From Flaveria trinervia (lineage: Eukaryota; Streptophyta; Magnoliopsida; Asterales; Asteraceae), in NCBI GenBank assembly GCA_025506515.1, contig CM046453.1, positions 36,529,851-36,593,850 on the forward strand: a stretch of DNA of 64,000 bases, given 5' to 3'. The translations under genes and the position numbers were made by a program. Positions within the stretch are counted from its first letter, which is position 1. The number at the start of each line of letters is the position of its first letter. A model generated the notes under the pieces. It worked only from the letters and a program-made list of their open reading frames with translations. It did no database searches and was not told the DNA's origin. Below, piece after piece: positions 45,112 to 56,344 of the stretch.

Positions 45112-46160
45112 CTCTTTTTTCTTACAGTTCATCCACACAGGTCCAAGGAACTGAGATCGTTCCCTTCTTCATGACTTCAAGCATGTACAAGGAGCTACTA
45201 TGGCATTTGGTGGAGATTCACAGGGTGGTAGAATTACAGGTGAAGGATCTGTGACAAAAGAGATACTGAGCTTTGATAGAGTGAACTACTGTGAACCGCT
45301 GAATTTCAATCTGCTAAGCGTGTCTCAGATCTGCGACAAGAAATATTCCATTCACTTTACAAACACTCATTGCTACATTCTGAAACCTGGAATTTAGATC
45401 CCTGAGGTATGGGTTGTCTTAAAGACCCCAAGGAAGAACAATACATATGTTTTAAACCTGTGTTCTACATCACCTAAAGAAGAAACATGTCTTTTGTGAA
45501 AAACATCATTTGATGAGTCATAGCTTTGGCATAGACGTTTGGGGCACACAAACTTTAAAAACATGAACAAGCTGGTCAAAGGAAACCATGTCATTGGTCT
45601 TCCTCAAAAAGAATTTCATTTTATTGATCTCTGTTCAGCGTGCCTCAAAGGAAAACAACACAAATCGTCTCACAAAACCAAGCTGATGAACACTAACAAT
45701 ACTCCATTGAAGTTACTTCACATGGTTCTATTTGGACCAACTCATGTAATGAGTATTGGAAAGAAACGGTATTGTTTAGTGATCAGTGATGACTTTTCAC
45801 GATTCACATGGGTTTCCTTCTTACTTCAGAAAAATGAGGCATCCCAGATCATACAAGAATTTATCACTAAAGTTGAAAATCAACTAGATCTTAAGGTCAA
45901 AATAATAAGAAGTGATAATGGTATTGAATTCAAAAATGAAAGTATGAGTTCTTTTTGTGCAACCGAAGGCATTGCTCATTAATTCAGTGCAGCTAGAACT
46001 CCTCAACAAAATAGGGTTGCTGAAAAGAGAAATAGAACACTGATTGAAGTAGCAAGAACAATGCTAGCCGATGCTAAACTACCATTCACCTTCTGGGCAT
46101 AGGCTGTTAATACATCATGCTTTGTATAGAATTGAACTCTACTTGTCAAAGAAAACAACA
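45112..46160 (+). pseudogene. pol: Copia protease remnant and integrase (element D)
   Basis: The protease active site (D-S-G ... H-M-T-G) is missing: the sequence passes directly from VQGT to the DRSLLHDF-like segment that normally follows it. G has the same deletion. Then NLLSVSQICD, the zinc domain LWHRRLGH...CSACLKGKQ (about 45525-45660), the core DDFSRFTW, RSDNGIEF (normally GTEF) and VAEKRNRT. Stops at 45397, at about 45979-45981 (CATTAATTC) and in AVNTSCFV*N. Both catalytic Asp residues and the Glu are still visible. Confidence 0.8.
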
Positions 46161-48509
46161 TGACTCCTTATGAACTGCTCTTCCATAGAAAACCATTCAT
46201 TAGATTTCTTAAATCATTTGGTAGTCCTGTCTTAATATTACACACCCGAGACTATCTAGGAAAGTTTTCAACCAAGTCTGATGAAGGATTCTATGTAGGT
46301 TATTCTTCTGTTTCAAAGGCTTACGGAGTGTTTAATCCTAGATTAAACATTATTGATGAATCAACAAATGCTCAATTCAAGGAACATTCGTTTCCTAAAT
46401 CTACAAATGATCCTGACTGGTTTTTTGATATTGACATGTTTACAAAATCATTTGATCAATTTCACTTGTTTGATACAGGAAATATACATTCAAGTGATAC
46501 TTCGTCAGCTATAGAAAGAAGATATAATTTTACATTGATTCCTCCTACATTTGATGAATGCATGAATGAAGATGTTCCTCTTCAAGCTGATCCCATTAGA
46601 CAACCGTCACAAAACCTTATGTTTCTTCTGAAGGAGGTCGAAGCCTGGTACCATCTGACTCAGATGATTTGTCAAATGAGACCAAAAATCAAAAACATGC
46701 AACTCCTCTAGTTGAAACACAAAGGACATCAAATGATGTAAGCAATCACAGTGCTGCTGAAGCTGTAGCAGGAACTTAAACAGAGTCTGACAATCTTCAT
46801 AATTCAACAATAGTACTAGATGAATGTGCCTCTGACCATAATGAACTGAATGTCTCCAATCTTGATGTAACAATTGCTGGTGACTCCATTCCAACCACAA
46901 GAATATGTAATAATCATCCGGTTGAAACAATTATTGGTGATCTTAATGAGAGGGTGACAAGAAGCAAATCCAGTATTACAAACATCTATTTGTTCTCATG
47001 CTTTCTGTGTCAAACAGTACCTAAGAACATCAAAGGGGCACTTCAAGACAATAGCTGGATTGAAGCAATGTAGGAAGAATTGCTCCAATTCAAGAAGCAA
47101 GAAGTATGGCAACTGGTAGATCTTCTCGAAGGACAATATCCTATCGGTACTAGATGGGTGTACAGGAACAAGACCGATGATAGAGGGATCATCATTAGAA
47201 ACAAAGCAAGACTAGTGGCATAGCGATACACTCAAGAAGAAAGAATCGACTATGACGAAGTGTTTGCTCCTGTTGCCAGACTATAAGCAATCAGAATCTT
47301 TCTAGCATATTCTGCATCCATGAAATTTACTGTTTATCAAATGGATGTAAAGAGTGCCTTCCTGTATAGAAAGAATGCTCAGGAGGTCTATGTGAGTCAA
47401 CCACCTGGCTTTGAAGATTTAGATTTCACTCACAGAGTTTACAAGCTTGACAAAGCTATGTATGGTCTTCATCAAGCCCCAAGAAAGTGGTATGAGACTC
47501 TATCATCCTTTCTTCTTGGACATGGATATGAAAGAGGAAAGATTGATCAGACTCTCTTCAGAAGAACAAGAGGAAAAGATATGCTGTCAGTCCAGATCTA
47601 TGTGGATGATATTATATTTGGCTCCACAAACAAGCAACTCTGTAAAGAATTTGAAGACCTTATGGACTCAAAATTTCAAATGAGTGCTATGGGGGAACTC
47701 GCCTTCTTTCTAGGGGTGCAAGTCCAATAGACAGCAGATGGAATCTTCATCAATCAATCTAAATATGTGGAAACCATGTTGAAGAAATTCCACTTTGCTG
47801 ACTGTTAGTCGATCGGAACTCCTGTGGATACTAAAGTAAAGATTGGACCTGAATCTGAAGGCAAATCAGTGGATCAGACTCATTATCATCATTGATCGGT
47901 TCATTTATGTATCTAACAGCCAGTAGGCCTGACATTATGTTTGGTGTTTGTGTGTGTGCCATATATTAAGCTGATCCAAAAGAATCACATGTGAATGTAG
48001 TGAAGAGGATATTCAAATATCCAAAGAAAGGAGAATTTAATCTCTATGCCTTCACAGACAGTGACTACGGAGGATGTAACTTCAACAGAAAATCCACCTC
48101 TGGCAGTTGTCAATTTCTTGGTCCCAAACTAGTATCTTGGCAATGCAAGAAGCAGAAAAATGTATTTGTGTCCACAGCAGAAGCTGAGTATATTGCAGCA
48201 TCAAATTGTTGCTCTCAAATACTCTAGATTCAAAACCAGATGCTTGATTATGGTTTCAACTTCTTGCACACGCCAATTTACATTGACAACAAAGCAACTG
48301 TTTTCATAACTAATAATCTAGTTCATCACTCAAAAACTAAACATATTGAAATTAGATATCACTTTTTGAGAGATTTTGCTGAAAAAGGATTAATCAAATT
48401 GATTCAAGTACCAACTGAAAATCAATTAGCTGATTTATTTACCAAGGCATTTGAACCCAGTAGGTTTGAATTCCTGGTTCAATCAATTGGCATGATTAAC
48501 CTTGAGTAA
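46160..48509 (+). pseudogene. pol: Copia linker, reverse transcriptase and RNase H (element D)
   Basis: After the linker (46160-46711), RT motifs GTRWVYRNKTDDRG, QMDVKSAFLYRK, YKLDKAMYGLHQAPRKWYE and YVDDIIFG (about 47600-47620) follow, then FFLGVQ and RNase H FTDSDYGGCNF, KSTSGSCQFLG, TAEAEYIAAS and terminal ADLFTKAFE, ending with the stop at 48507-48509. Many TAG/TAA codons replace Gln, Glu or Trp codons (for example near 47073, 47222, 47284 and 47728). Confidence 0.86.
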
Positions 48510-49145
48510 AACCATAAAAAAACATCAAAAAGATTAAAAACATGAGAAAACCACAAAAAGAAATCAATTTTGATGAAGAAAAGAATCTTGGGAAATGATA
48601 TAATTATAGTCATTATATCATTCACTGTGCATAATTTCAAAAATTGCAAGACTGTCATGACTTACCAGATATGTTGGTAGGCTCAACTTGGAAGAGAATA
48701 TACATGCAGTGATGAATTAAAATCTTATTTAATAGTGAAACACTCATCATAGAGTACAGGTATGAATTGGCTTATCTGAGTGCATGCGTGTGTAATAACC
48801 TAAACACATCAGGTGATGATACTTTATGAATCTCTTTCACCTATATCAGTTTCATCTTTATTTTATTAAATGCCCTAATTTGAACAAGTGGTTTTAAACA
48901 TCCTAAAATTATTAGGTACTTTTTGATCATCTATCTTATTTAAAAGAGTTTTTTTTGATCCATTCGCTTTATTAAACTTCTTTAAAACTTTAGGCTTACT
49001 TAAACCTGTTTTATAAACCGTTTGTGTTATTTAAAATGTTCAACTTATTTTAAAGACTTTTTAATTGTTTGATTTTTTTAAACACCTTGTAAGCCTTTTT
49101 ATATTTAAATGTAGTTTTTCAAACAAATCTGTTTATTTAAGCGTT
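48510..49145 (+). other. 3' non-coding tail after D pol
   Basis: About 635 bp, strongly AT-rich, with repeated TTTATTAAA and TTTTAAA words from 48830 on. No polypurine tract or LTR start recognised. It ends at an abrupt junction with G. Confidence 0.6.
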
Positions 49146-49499
49146 CTGATAATGAGATCATATCTCCAAAAAATTCAAGCAAATCAGAAAAGGTTTCACT
49201 GCAAAAGAAACAAACAGGATCACTGAGTTCAACACATAAAACATTATCAGACCCTTAGTTATCAAGATTAAGGAAGGGAGTTGGGTTTGATATCTGCAAC
49301 AAGGAACATGTTAACCAGTTTGAGAAAGAGGTGAGAAATGGGTTGAAGAAATAGAAAAAACCCAGAAAATTAAACAAAGGTAGTGTTGTGAAGCAAACTA
49401 CAAAAAAGGCTGATTCTGATTCATCCCCTAAAGAAAAGAAAGTGATTCAGCAAAAGAAAATATCAGCTGAGTCACACAAGGCAAAATCTGATTCAAGAA

Positions 49500-50113
49500 A
49501 CAAACAAATGTATTATGACATTTGTGAAATGTTCAATCACAAGACAGGTGAATGCTTTTCTAATCAATATTTCTCTATCTGTGATATGAACAATCACTCC
49601 ACCAAAACTGCTATTTCAACAAGTATTATTCAATATGTGACATGAACAATCACAATACATCTAATTGTTACTTCAATCAGAAGGGTTGAGAATTCCACAA
49701 CACAAGCCCATCTCAATAACATCCACCGAGACACATTCTGTCAAACCTCATTTACACAAAACTCAATCTAGGACATCTAGATCAACAAATGACAGGAATA
49801 ATTTGAAGGAATTATGGAAGGGTCAAAGAAAACATCTCACAATGAACCACAAAATTGACCTTCCAAAACAAAAACCTACTTTTGATAATGAAAAACGGGC
49901 TAAATTTCTACAAAGAAACAGAGACCAACGATTTCGTTACTCATCTGAATATCCAATAGATGTTGATGAGATGACTAAACCCAGTCATTACCAAAAATCT
50001 CCCAGGACACCCCCATCAAACCACAATTTAGAGGGAAATACCAAGAAGTCACCATCATGAATAGGAACGGGAAACCCAATACCATCATGGCTTGGGTTCC
50101 TTATTCTAATTAG
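49500..50113 (+). pseudogene. gag: Copia gag C-terminus with tandem zinc knuckles, TAG stop (copy G)
   Basis: Three knuckle-like units (49511-49680), a basic segment and AWVPYSN followed by TAG (50111-50113). Pol continues in the same frame after that stop, so the TAG could be a readthrough stop between gag and pol. Confidence 0.65.
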
Positions 50114-51777
50114 CTCTTTTTACTTACAGGTTTATCCACACAGGTCCAAGGAACTGGAGATCGTTCCCTTCTTCATTACTTCAAGCATGTACAAGGAACT
50201 AGTATGGCATTTGGTGGAGATTCATAGGGTGGTAGAATTACAAGTGAAAGATCTGTGACAAACGAGATACTGAGCATTGATAGAGTGAACTACTGTGAAC
50301 AGCTAAATTTCAATCTGCTAAGCGTGTCTCAGATCTGCGACAAGAAATATTCCATTCACTTTACAGACACTCATTGCTACATTCTAAAACCTGGATTTTA
50401 GATCCCTGAGGTATGGGTTGTCTTAAAGATCCCAAGGAAGAACAATACATATGTTTTAAACCTGTATTCTGCATCACCTAAAGAAGAAACATGTCTTTTG
50501 TCAAAAGCATCGTTTGATGAGTCACAGCTTTGGCATAGACGGTTGGGGCACACAAACTTTAAAAACATGAACAAGCTGGTCAAAGGAAACCATGTCATTG
50601 GTCTTCCTCAAAAAGAATTTCATTTTATTGATCATTGTTCAGCGTGCCTTAAAGGAAAACAACACAAATCGTCTCACGAAACCAAGCTGGTGAACACTAA
50701 CAATACTCCATTGAAGTTACTTCACATGGATCTATTTGGACCAACTCATGTAATGAGTATTGGAAAGAAACGGTATTGTTTAGTGATCAGTGATGACTTT
50801 TCATGATTCACATGGGTTTTCTTCTTACTTCATAAAAATGAGGCATCCCAAATCATACAAGAATTTATCACTAAAATTGAAAATCAACTAGATCTTAAGG
50901 TCAAAATAATAAGAAGTGATAATGGTATTGAATTCAAAAATGAAAGTATGAGTTCTTTCTGTGCAACCGAAGGCATTGCTCATTAATTCAGTGCAGCTAG
51001 AACTCCTCAACAATAATAAGAAGTGATAATGGTATTGAATTCAAAAATGAAAGTATGAGTTCTTTCTGTGCAACCGAAGGCATTGCTCATTTATTCAGTG
51101 CAGCTAGAACTCCTCAACAAAATGGGGTTGCTGAAAAGAGAAATAGAACACTGATTGAAGTAGCAAGAACAATGCTAGCCGATGCTAAACTACCATTCAC
51201 CTTCTGGGCAGAGGCGGTTAATACATCGTGCTTTGTACAGAATTGAACTCTACTTGTCAAAGAAAACAACATTACTCCTTATGAACTGCTCTTTCATAGA
51301 AAACCATTCATTGGATTTCTTAAATCATTTGGTAGTCCTGTCTCAATATTAAACACCCGAAACTATCTGGGAAAGTTTTCATCCAAGTCTAATGAAGGAT
51401 TCTATGTAGGTTATTCTTCTGTTTCAAAAGCTTACAGAGTGTTTAATCCTAGATTAAACATTATTGATGAATCAACAAATGTTCAATTCAAGGAACATTC
51501 GTTTCCCAAATCTACAAATGATCCTGACTGGTTGTTTGATATTGACACGTTTACAAAATCATTTGATCAATTTCGATTGTTTGATACAAGAAATATACAT
51601 TCAAGTGATACTTCGTCAGCTATAGAAAGAAGAGATAATTTTACATTGATTCCTCCTACATTTGACGAATGCATGAATGAAGATGTTCCTCTTCAAGCTG
51701 ATCCCATCAGATAACCGTCACAAAACCTTAGTGTTTCTTCTGAAGGAGGTCCAAGCCTGGTACCAAATCACTCAGAT
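50114..51777 (+). pseudogene. pol: Copia protease remnant, integrase and linker (copy G)
   Basis: As in D the protease active site is deleted. Integrase zinc domain LWHRRLGH...CSACLKGKQ (about 50525-50660), DDFS, RSDNGIEF, GVAEKRNRT and FWAEAVNTSCFVQN. A 107-bp tandem duplication (50905-51011 and 51012-51118) lies in the catalytic core between the second Asp and the Glu and shifts the frame. Confidence 0.82.
50905..51118 (+). repeat. 107-bp tandem duplication in the integrase of G
   Basis: Two adjacent units, each starting AATAATAAGAAGTGATAATG. The first holds the stop CATTAATTC, the second reads CATTTATTC. Confidence 0.9.
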
Positions 51778-51877
51778 NNNNNNNNNNNNNNNNNNNNNNN
51801 NNNNNNNNNNNNNNNNNNNNNNNNNNNNNNNNNNNNNNNNNNNNNNNNNNNNNNNNNNNNNNNNNNNNNNNNNNNNN
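51778..51877. other. Assembly gap, 100 N
   Basis: Exactly 100 N, the usual placeholder for a gap of unknown size. It joins G (left) to F (right). Confidence 0.98.
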
Positions 51878-53789
51878 CTCCACCAACCCACAGATGGCAC
51901 CTTCAGTTGAAGGTTCCCTGAGCCACTCCAAACTCAACCACCTGCCTCTGCTTCAGGCCCTATTTCTCAGGAACAGAACCCTCCTGAGCAAATAGGTGCT
52001 GTACTTCAAAATTCCCTCCCTCTCATCACACCCATAATCACTGATATTATGACTAAAGCCATTGATGAGAGGCTTTCCTCAACTTTACAACCCTTGATTG
52101 ATGCTGCTGTGCAAAAGACACTTTCTGCGGTACAAACCCCTTCCTCCAATGCATCCAAAAGGGGGAGTTACTGCAGTGAAAGAAAAGAAGAGGAAAAGAA
52201 CAGAGGAAGAGAAGGAAGAGAAGCAAGCCCAAGAGGAGGAGAAAGAAAAGCAACCACTGCTCACTTACAAGCGAAAGAAAAGTGCTGATGATCATACTGC
52301 TGAAGACAAATCCTTGGAAGAGCTGGTAAAAGAAGCTGATACTACACACAGCCGATCCATGGATAAAATAATTGAACAACTCTTCAGGCAAGGGTTTGAT
52401 ACAGCCACATTGGATAGTGAGATCAGAAGGTTGGAAGTGCAAGAGATTCAAACCCGATGGGCTGGGTATGATGCTCTTGAAAAAGAGAGATTGGAGATCA
52501 TGATCCGCTTCATTGCAAAATACTTAGGAAGATCTTTAATGGAGATTCGCGCATGGACCAGGGACAGTATTCTGGCTATAGCCACTAGAATCTGTCTGTC
52601 TGAGCAATTCCAAAGGGGATTATTGTTGAAGCCCTTGATGAGGCTGGGGCTGGTAAAAGGTTGGAAATGGCTAAACTTACAAAGGCGAAACTTACTACAA
52701 AGATGCTGGATCAACCTTCCCTTCCACCCACTCAAACACAGCCTACCCCTCAAATCTCCAAACCAATCTCTAAGCCAAAGTCCAAACATCCTCTTTCTTC
52801 AAAACAATTCCTTACCAACCCAACCATCATCCAGTGATGCACCTAGAAGGAGAAGGGTGCTGAGGATGGAAGAAGAAAAGAAGAAGAGGATGAAGATGAT
52901 AGTCTGCCACTCTCTGCTGTTCTAAAGCTACAAAACCCAGAAGTCAACCCATGATCACACCTGACTCTCAAAGGGAATGGTCAGAGTCAAGATAGAAGAT
53001 GAAGAACAGCAGAAACAGCATGATGAGCAACTACTGAAGATGGTTGACAAGGAATTTCCTCAGTCATCATCTATTCAAGCCATGAAAGGGCATGCTCAGA
53101 GGCTGTACACTCTCAGGCACACTTTTCAGTATCAGAAGGAGAGAGTGAGAGTATGGCCAGACCCCAGGGTGAGTTCTAGAATCCATAAAAGAACTATTCC
53201 ACACAGATACAATGGCCAGGTTAGAAAAACAATAGATTCTACCATCATGTTGGCCATTGTAGTCACACCTTGGGAAATCATTGATGAATTCAAGAAAGCT
53301 CATCAAGCAAAGATGACCCCTCAAGCCTTACTAGAAAACAAGATGATAAAAGGGGGTTGTTATATAAAAGCTTGAAGACATCCAGAAGAATGAGCTCCAG
53401 TTACTCCTTGAAGGCACCCATCCTGATGAATTTGTCTATAGGAGGTAACTACAGTGGAGCTGAAAAATGGCAGGACCATGAAGTACTTATCTGAGTACTA
53501 TGGTCCAGAGTTCTTCTTCGAAGGAGGAGTAGAAGAACTCTCCAAGGAGGAACAAGTTGTTCTCCTTGAGGCCTATGTTCGAGAGTCATACAGACTCATA
53601 TGGGGAAGTAAATCTCATGAATGGATAACAACTCTGTGTCCAGTTCCCCAAAACAGAGTTCCCATTCATACCTTGCCAAACAAATATCTGAGATTTCTTC
53701 CCAGGCCGGAGCTTACATGGGTCATCTTCTCTACTGATCAAGAAGGAAAAAGACCACATTTTGCCAACAATAAGTGGGATAATAAATAA
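51878..53789 (+). pseudogene. ORF3 of element F, C-terminal two thirds
   Basis: Starts inside the Pro/Ser-rich linker just after the gap. The basic block KKRKRTEEEK, YKRKKSADDHTAEDKSLEELVKEADTTHSRSMDK and a helical domain with LEKERLEIMIRFIAKYLGRSLMEIRAW (52470-52570) follow, then the segment QRLYTLRHTFQYQKERVRVWPDPR (about 53095-53170) and the C-terminal module YLSEYYGPEFFF...LPNKYLRFLPRPELTWVIFST, ending in TAA at 53787-53789. This is the best preserved copy of the ORF3 C-terminal part. Some frame breaks remain. Function unknown. Confidence 0.78.
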
Positions 53790-53815
53790 TTTAGAGGTTT
53801 TGGCTGCATTGGTTC

Positions 53816-53823
53816 AGGGGGAG
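53816..53823 (+). other. Polypurine tract of element F
   Basis: AGGGGGAG immediately before the 3' LTR. Confidence 0.82.
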
Positions 53824-53825
53824 TT

Positions 53826-54737
53826 TGTTGGACCAAAAGAACCAATGAGCCAAGATCAGAAAACCTCTAAGTCCCACATGGTATCACAACAACTGCTGAA
53901 AGCTTCATCAGCAGTTTGACAAGTGCTGAAGACTTCAACAGCTGAAGATCAAGTGCTGAAGACTTCAACAGCTGAAGAACTAAAGTGCTGAAGTACAACA
54001 GCTGAAGACACAAGTACTGAAGCTGAACAGCTGAAGAACACAAGTACTGAAGCTGAACAGCTGAAGAACACAAGTACTGAAGCTGAACAGCTGAAGATAC
54101 AGTGCTGAAGCTGAAGACCAAGTACTGAAGACAACAGCTGAAGAGTTTACAAGTGCTGAAGATCAACAACTGATGACAAAGTCTGAGACAAGACTGAAGA
54201 CATCAGCTGATGATATCTACTGAAGTCTGAAGCCTCAGTACTGAAGGCGTCAGTTTGTCACAACTGCTAAGAGTACTTCTTCAGTAGTTGTGATATCAGT
54301 AGTTTTATATTTCTAGTTTCAGTAGTTTTGTAAAACGACTGAAGAGCTTGTTCTTCAGTCGTTGTAGTTTCAGTAGTTTTATATTTCAGTAGTTATAACA
54401 ACTGATAACACTTAGAACTTTTTGTAAGAAGATCTCAGCTGTCTTGACATCTTCAGTAGTTGTGTTTCAGTTGTAATAAATCTGTTAGATGTCACTATCA
54501 AGTGACATCAGCAGACGTCACATCTCTTATATAAGAGGTGTCGACCTAATCATAATTGTGACATTCTGTTACCACGAAAGCGAATATTGAATGAAATATA
54601 TTTGCAGATATTCTCTCTCTCTATAACCGTCTTGTTCTTCATTGAATATGTTTTGTTCTTGTGAATCGACTAATTCATTGTTTGAATTCCGCTGCAATAC
54701 TCTTCAATCAATCAAACATAGATCACTGATCCTAACA
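53826..54737 (+). repeat. 3' LTR of element F
   Basis: Starts TGTTGGACC and ends CCTAACA. About 912 bp, with a 30-bp tandem repeat present three times (about 53990-54080), the GACGTCAC motif and TATATAAGAGG near 54527. The 5' LTR is not in the window. Confidence 0.9.
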
Positions 54738-55451
54738 ACCTTCTCTTGAGCTTGACCCCATACAAACTTATCATCTTTCGTCAACTTGGTTAGTGAGAAG
54801 CGTTTTTGGAAAAGTCTTGATGAATCTTCTATAGTAGCCCGACAAACCCAAGAACTGCGAATCTCATGGCGTCTTTGGAACTTCCATTACATCACGGCCT
54901 CCACCTTTGCTCGTTCCCATAATCCCACGGGATTCACCACATGATCCAAGAACTGAACTTCGCGTAACCAGAATGCACACTTGGAGAACTTGGCATCCCA
55001 ACTTCATCTTTCTTAGCATCCCAGAACCTCCCGAATGTGACCAGCATGCTCCTCTTCATTATTTGAATAAAGCAGATATCATCAATAAGCACAATCACTG
55101 ATTTATCCAATAGCGGTCGGACACTCGATTCATCAATCCATAAAGCACTGTGCGTTGGTCAAACCAAAAGTCATTACAAGAAAACCGTAGTGACCAGAAT
55201 GCGTGCAAAAGCTGTTTTAGGATGTCTTTCTCCTTCACCTTCAGTTTATGATAGCCAGATCGAAGATTTATTCTTGAGAACCAACTGGCACCTTGAAGCT
55301 GATCAAACAAATCATCGATTCTCGGTAAGGGGTATCGGTTCTTCACCGTCAACTTTTCAGCTCACGATAGTCAATACACATCCTCATACTACCGTCTTTC
55401 TTCTTCACGATAAGGACCAGAGCACCCCAAGGAGAGATACTCGGTCGAATG
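54738..55451 (-). pseudogene. pol: Ty3/gypsy reverse transcriptase fragment
   Basis: Minus strand. ISPWGALVLIVKKKDGSMRMCIDYRELKS, then in a second frame NRYPLPRIDDLFDQLQGASWFSRINLRSGYHKLKVKEKD. These are RT motifs of plant Ty3/gypsy pol. Both ends are cut: by the F LTR at 54737 and by the H LTR at 55452. The catalytic YVDD box is not in the fragment. Confidence 0.87.
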
Positions 55452-56204
55452 TGTAGCACCCTGAAAGGATCATACATGCCAATTAATGGGTGAATTGATG
55501 ATTGTTCAGCTGGAATCCCACAAGTCCAAAAAGAAATGCGGATGAAGATCTGCAAGGAAAATAACAAGTGTTATCTTTCCGCATTAGTTAATGCGGAAGA
55601 CATAACTCTGATGTGGACAAGTGTTTACTCTTCCGCATGACTAATGCGGAAGACATAATACTAATGCTGAACAAGTTACTCTTCCGCATTGACTAATGCT
55701 AAGAACAAAAGAAGATATGGACAAGACTTTGATCATCCCATTGACAATGCGGATGACTGACCAAATGCGCATGAATTTGTTCATCCGCATTACCAATGCG
55801 GATAACCACTTACTAATGCGGATGATGAAGTGAAAATGGCTGATCAAGATTATCTCATCTGCATTTCTCAATGCGGATGAACAAGTACAGATGGGGATCA
55901 AGACTTAGACTAGTTTCTGATGTAATAGGTCAGGGGTAGTTTAGTCATTTTGTAAAGGCATCTTGTCTGCCTATAAATAGAATAGTTGACGTCGTATTGA
56001 GGTGACGGCTGATAGATAGAGAATTTTTTGTTGTAATTATTCTCTATAACTTATTAATTTTCATATCAATATACATAAAATAGCATTTATGAGTAATTTT
56101 CTTGCCTTTAATGTTCTTTGATTGTTTGTTTCCGCCACTCAATCATTGACTTGATTATCATATCGATTCTCAGTAAGAATATCACTCTTACTCAACCACA
56201 GTCA
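55452..56204 (+). repeat. 5' LTR of element H
   Basis: Starts TGTAGCACCCTGAAAGG and ends CACAGTCA, same family as the D LTR. Palindrome array with TTCCGCATT/AATGCGGAA and ATCCGCATT/AATGCGGAT arms (55560-55880). TATA box TATAAATAG at 55972-55980. Confidence 0.87.
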
Positions 56205-56206
56205 AT

Positions 56207-56218
56207 TGGTATCAGAGC
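56207..56218 (+). other. Primer-binding site of element H (initiator tRNA-Met)
   Basis: TGGTATCAGAGC two bases after the LTR end. Confidence 0.9.
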
Positions 56219-56344
56219 TTTGGCTTTTGATTCTCTTTCAGATCTATGCACAGACTGAATAGAACTCGATTGATCTGGTAATCAAGTTGCTAGTAGTGGA
56301 TATCTTCATCTCTACTTAGTAAACAGAAAGAATACTCCTGTTTC

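Larger units (their letters stand above)
30392..49145 (+). mobile_element. Copia element D, split by E1 (with E2 inside)
   Basis: LTR, primer site, gag start at 31366, gag interrupted at 31459 and resumed at 42097, then protease remnant, integrase, RT, RNase H ending at 48509 and an AT-rich tail. No 3' LTR is visible: the sequence switches abruptly at 49146 to an internal part of a second copy, G. I see no ORF3 here. Closely related to H. Confidence 0.82.
49146..51777 (+). mobile_element. Copia copy G: second copy of D gag-pol, cut at both ends
   Basis: From 49146 the sequence repeats D from about 44148 up to its linker (about 46680) with high similarity. G shares lesions with D: loss of the protease active site, a frameshift in the triple knuckle region, and three nonsense codons. 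It starts mid-gag without an LTR and runs into the N gap. Confidence 0.85.

Noticed and set aside
54907..55101. Plus-strand 64-codon frame
   Set aside because: Lies antisense to the degraded Ty3/gypsy pol fragment; no motif of its own.
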